Part shown: positions 4,646 to 5,203 of the stretch, in pieces
How positions within the stretch are numbered: the stretch's first letter is position 1
Layout of the letters: every line of letters begins with the position of its first letter
From: Methanomethylovorans sp. PtaU1.Bin073
Lineage (GTDB): Archaea > Halobacteriota > Methanosarcinia > Methanosarcinales > Methanosarcinaceae
DNA: 5,203 nt
Reading direction: 5' to 3'
Assembly: GCA_002067265.1 (NCBI GenBank)
Contig: MVQW01000191.1
Span: 1-5,203 of the forward strand
The notes under the pieces: generated by a model
What the model was told of the DNA's origin: nothing
Databases searched by the model: none
What the model saw: the letters and a program-made list of their open reading frames with translations, nothing else
Program-made: the position numbers and the translations under genes

Positions 4646-5203
4646 ATGGCATCCAAGAAAGGATTTATAATGTTGGCAAATGTGCCCTCTTATAGTGTGG
4701 TACAGTCGTCAAGGGCCTTACACATATTCACTGAACTGAAAAAAGAGTATCATGATCTTTATTTGATCATGCAGTCCAGTGACAAGAAAGAAGTTGAATT
4801 AGATAATCTGGTCCAATTGAAACCTCTAGTGGACATTGAGGGTAAATTCGTTTTATTGAAGGGGATGCTGTATAGGTTACAACTAACTCTTTTTGCATTC
4901 AAGTTCGCAATAACCCATCGTATGGATTTCGCTATTTTGCGGGGATATGACTCAATCATGTTATTGGTTCTGTTGAAGATGATCGGGGTCAAAGTGTATT
5001 CTGATTTCCACGGAAAATATGATCTGGAGCTGACTCAAAGAGGAAAGAATCTGAGAAGTTTCTTTGTAAAGTTTATAGACTCGCTCACTTTGAAACTCAG
5101 CAATAGGATGATTGTTGTCAGTGAAGGCATTGAGTCGCAAATACAAGAGTACAAAAATAAGTGTATCTTAATTCCAAATGGAGTTGACATACAAAAGATA
5201 GAT
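4646..5203 (+). CDS. Glycosyltransferase family 4 (GT-B), N-terminal part, cut by window end
   Basis: The frame stays open to the last base of the window and gives 186 residues. Enzymes of this family move a sugar from a nucleotide donor to a lipid-linked or glycan acceptor at the cytoplasmic face of the membrane. Visible family marks are the first strand and loop KGFIMLANVPSYS (5-17), a YSDFHGKYDLE segment (118-128), and the classical NRMIVVSEGIES...ILIPNGVD stretch (153-181) that ends the N-terminal Rossmann domain. The donor-binding C-terminal domain with its EX7E motif would lie outside the window. The ATG at 4646 has no ribosome site, and a stop codon at 4634 bars extension. An in-frame ATG at 4670 follows AAAGGA by six bases but would trim the first beta strand, so 4646 is favoured without certainty. 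It is probably in the same surface glycan locus as the upstream membrane protein. Confidence 0.9.
   Translation, partial: MASKKGFIMLANVPSYSVVQSSRALHIFTELKKEYHDLYLIMQSSDKKEVELDNLVQLKPLVDIEGKFVLLKGMLYRLQLTLFAFKFAITHRMDFAILRGYDSIMLLVLLKMIGVKVYSDFHGKYDLELTQRGKNLRSFFVKFIDSLTLKLSNRMIVVSEGIESQIQEYKNKCILIPNGVDIQKID

Noticed and set aside
4615..4695. A 26-codon frame overlapping the glycosyltransferase start in another frame
   Set aside because: It is short, has no ribosome site and is explained as chance overlap; it was also considered as a frameshifted N-terminus, but the main frame already has a complete first strand.
4759..5146. Two minus-strand frames of 77 and 61 codons
   Set aside because: Both are antisense to the glycosyltransferase, whose plus-strand frame contains the classical GT4 motifs.

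Overview
The window looks like a piece of a methanogenic euryarchaeal chromosome, most likely of the Methanosarcinaceae type (Methanolobus, Methanococcoides or relatives). This rests on three things: AT-rich intergenic DNA with TATA-like boxes, ribosome binding sites matching the archaeal anti-Shine-Dalgarno, and the style of the proteins (a stand-alone glutamate-synthase-domain flavoprotein next to polytopic archaeal surface-glycan proteins). The genus is an inference; no rRNA or marker gene is present.

Layout. Bases 1-489 hold no convincing gene but are rich in repeats: a 29-nt imperfect inverted repeat built from 9-nt CACAGAG units, a T-rich tract, and a possible 163-bp miniature element bounded by 12-bp inverted repeats with its own internal 11-bp palindrome. 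Bases 490-2082 on the minus strand encode a glutamate-synthase domain-2-like FMN protein. It ends in a clear hairpin-plus-T-tract terminator that overlaps its stop codon. Bases 2083-2590 are a long divergent intergenic region. It holds the leader of the flavoprotein gene, with a GC-rich hairpin, and the leader of the next gene, with a candidate TATA box, a palindrome, a small hairpin and an 18-codon upstream ORF. Bases 2591-4525 on the plus strand encode a 644-residue membrane protein with about 15 predicted membrane segments and an extracytoplasmic C-terminal domain, resembling GT-C glycosyltransferases or polymerases. After a 120-bp gap with two small hairpins, bases 4646-5203 encode the N-terminal half of a family 4 (GT-B) glycosyltransferase that runs off the window.

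How the genes fit together. The membrane protein and the glycosyltransferase are co-oriented and probably start a cell-surface glycan (polysaccharide or glycoprotein) locus extending to the right. In such a locus the GT4 enzyme would add a sugar to a lipid-linked precursor in the cytoplasm, and the membrane protein would act on the outer face. The flavoprotein is divergently transcribed, has its own terminator, and appears functionally unrelated (nitrogen or amino acid metabolism). No defence, CRISPR, tRNA or rRNA feature was found. The points most worth a second look are the N-terminal membrane extension of the large membrane protein, the relocated cysteine cluster of the flavoprotein, and the repeat-rich left end.
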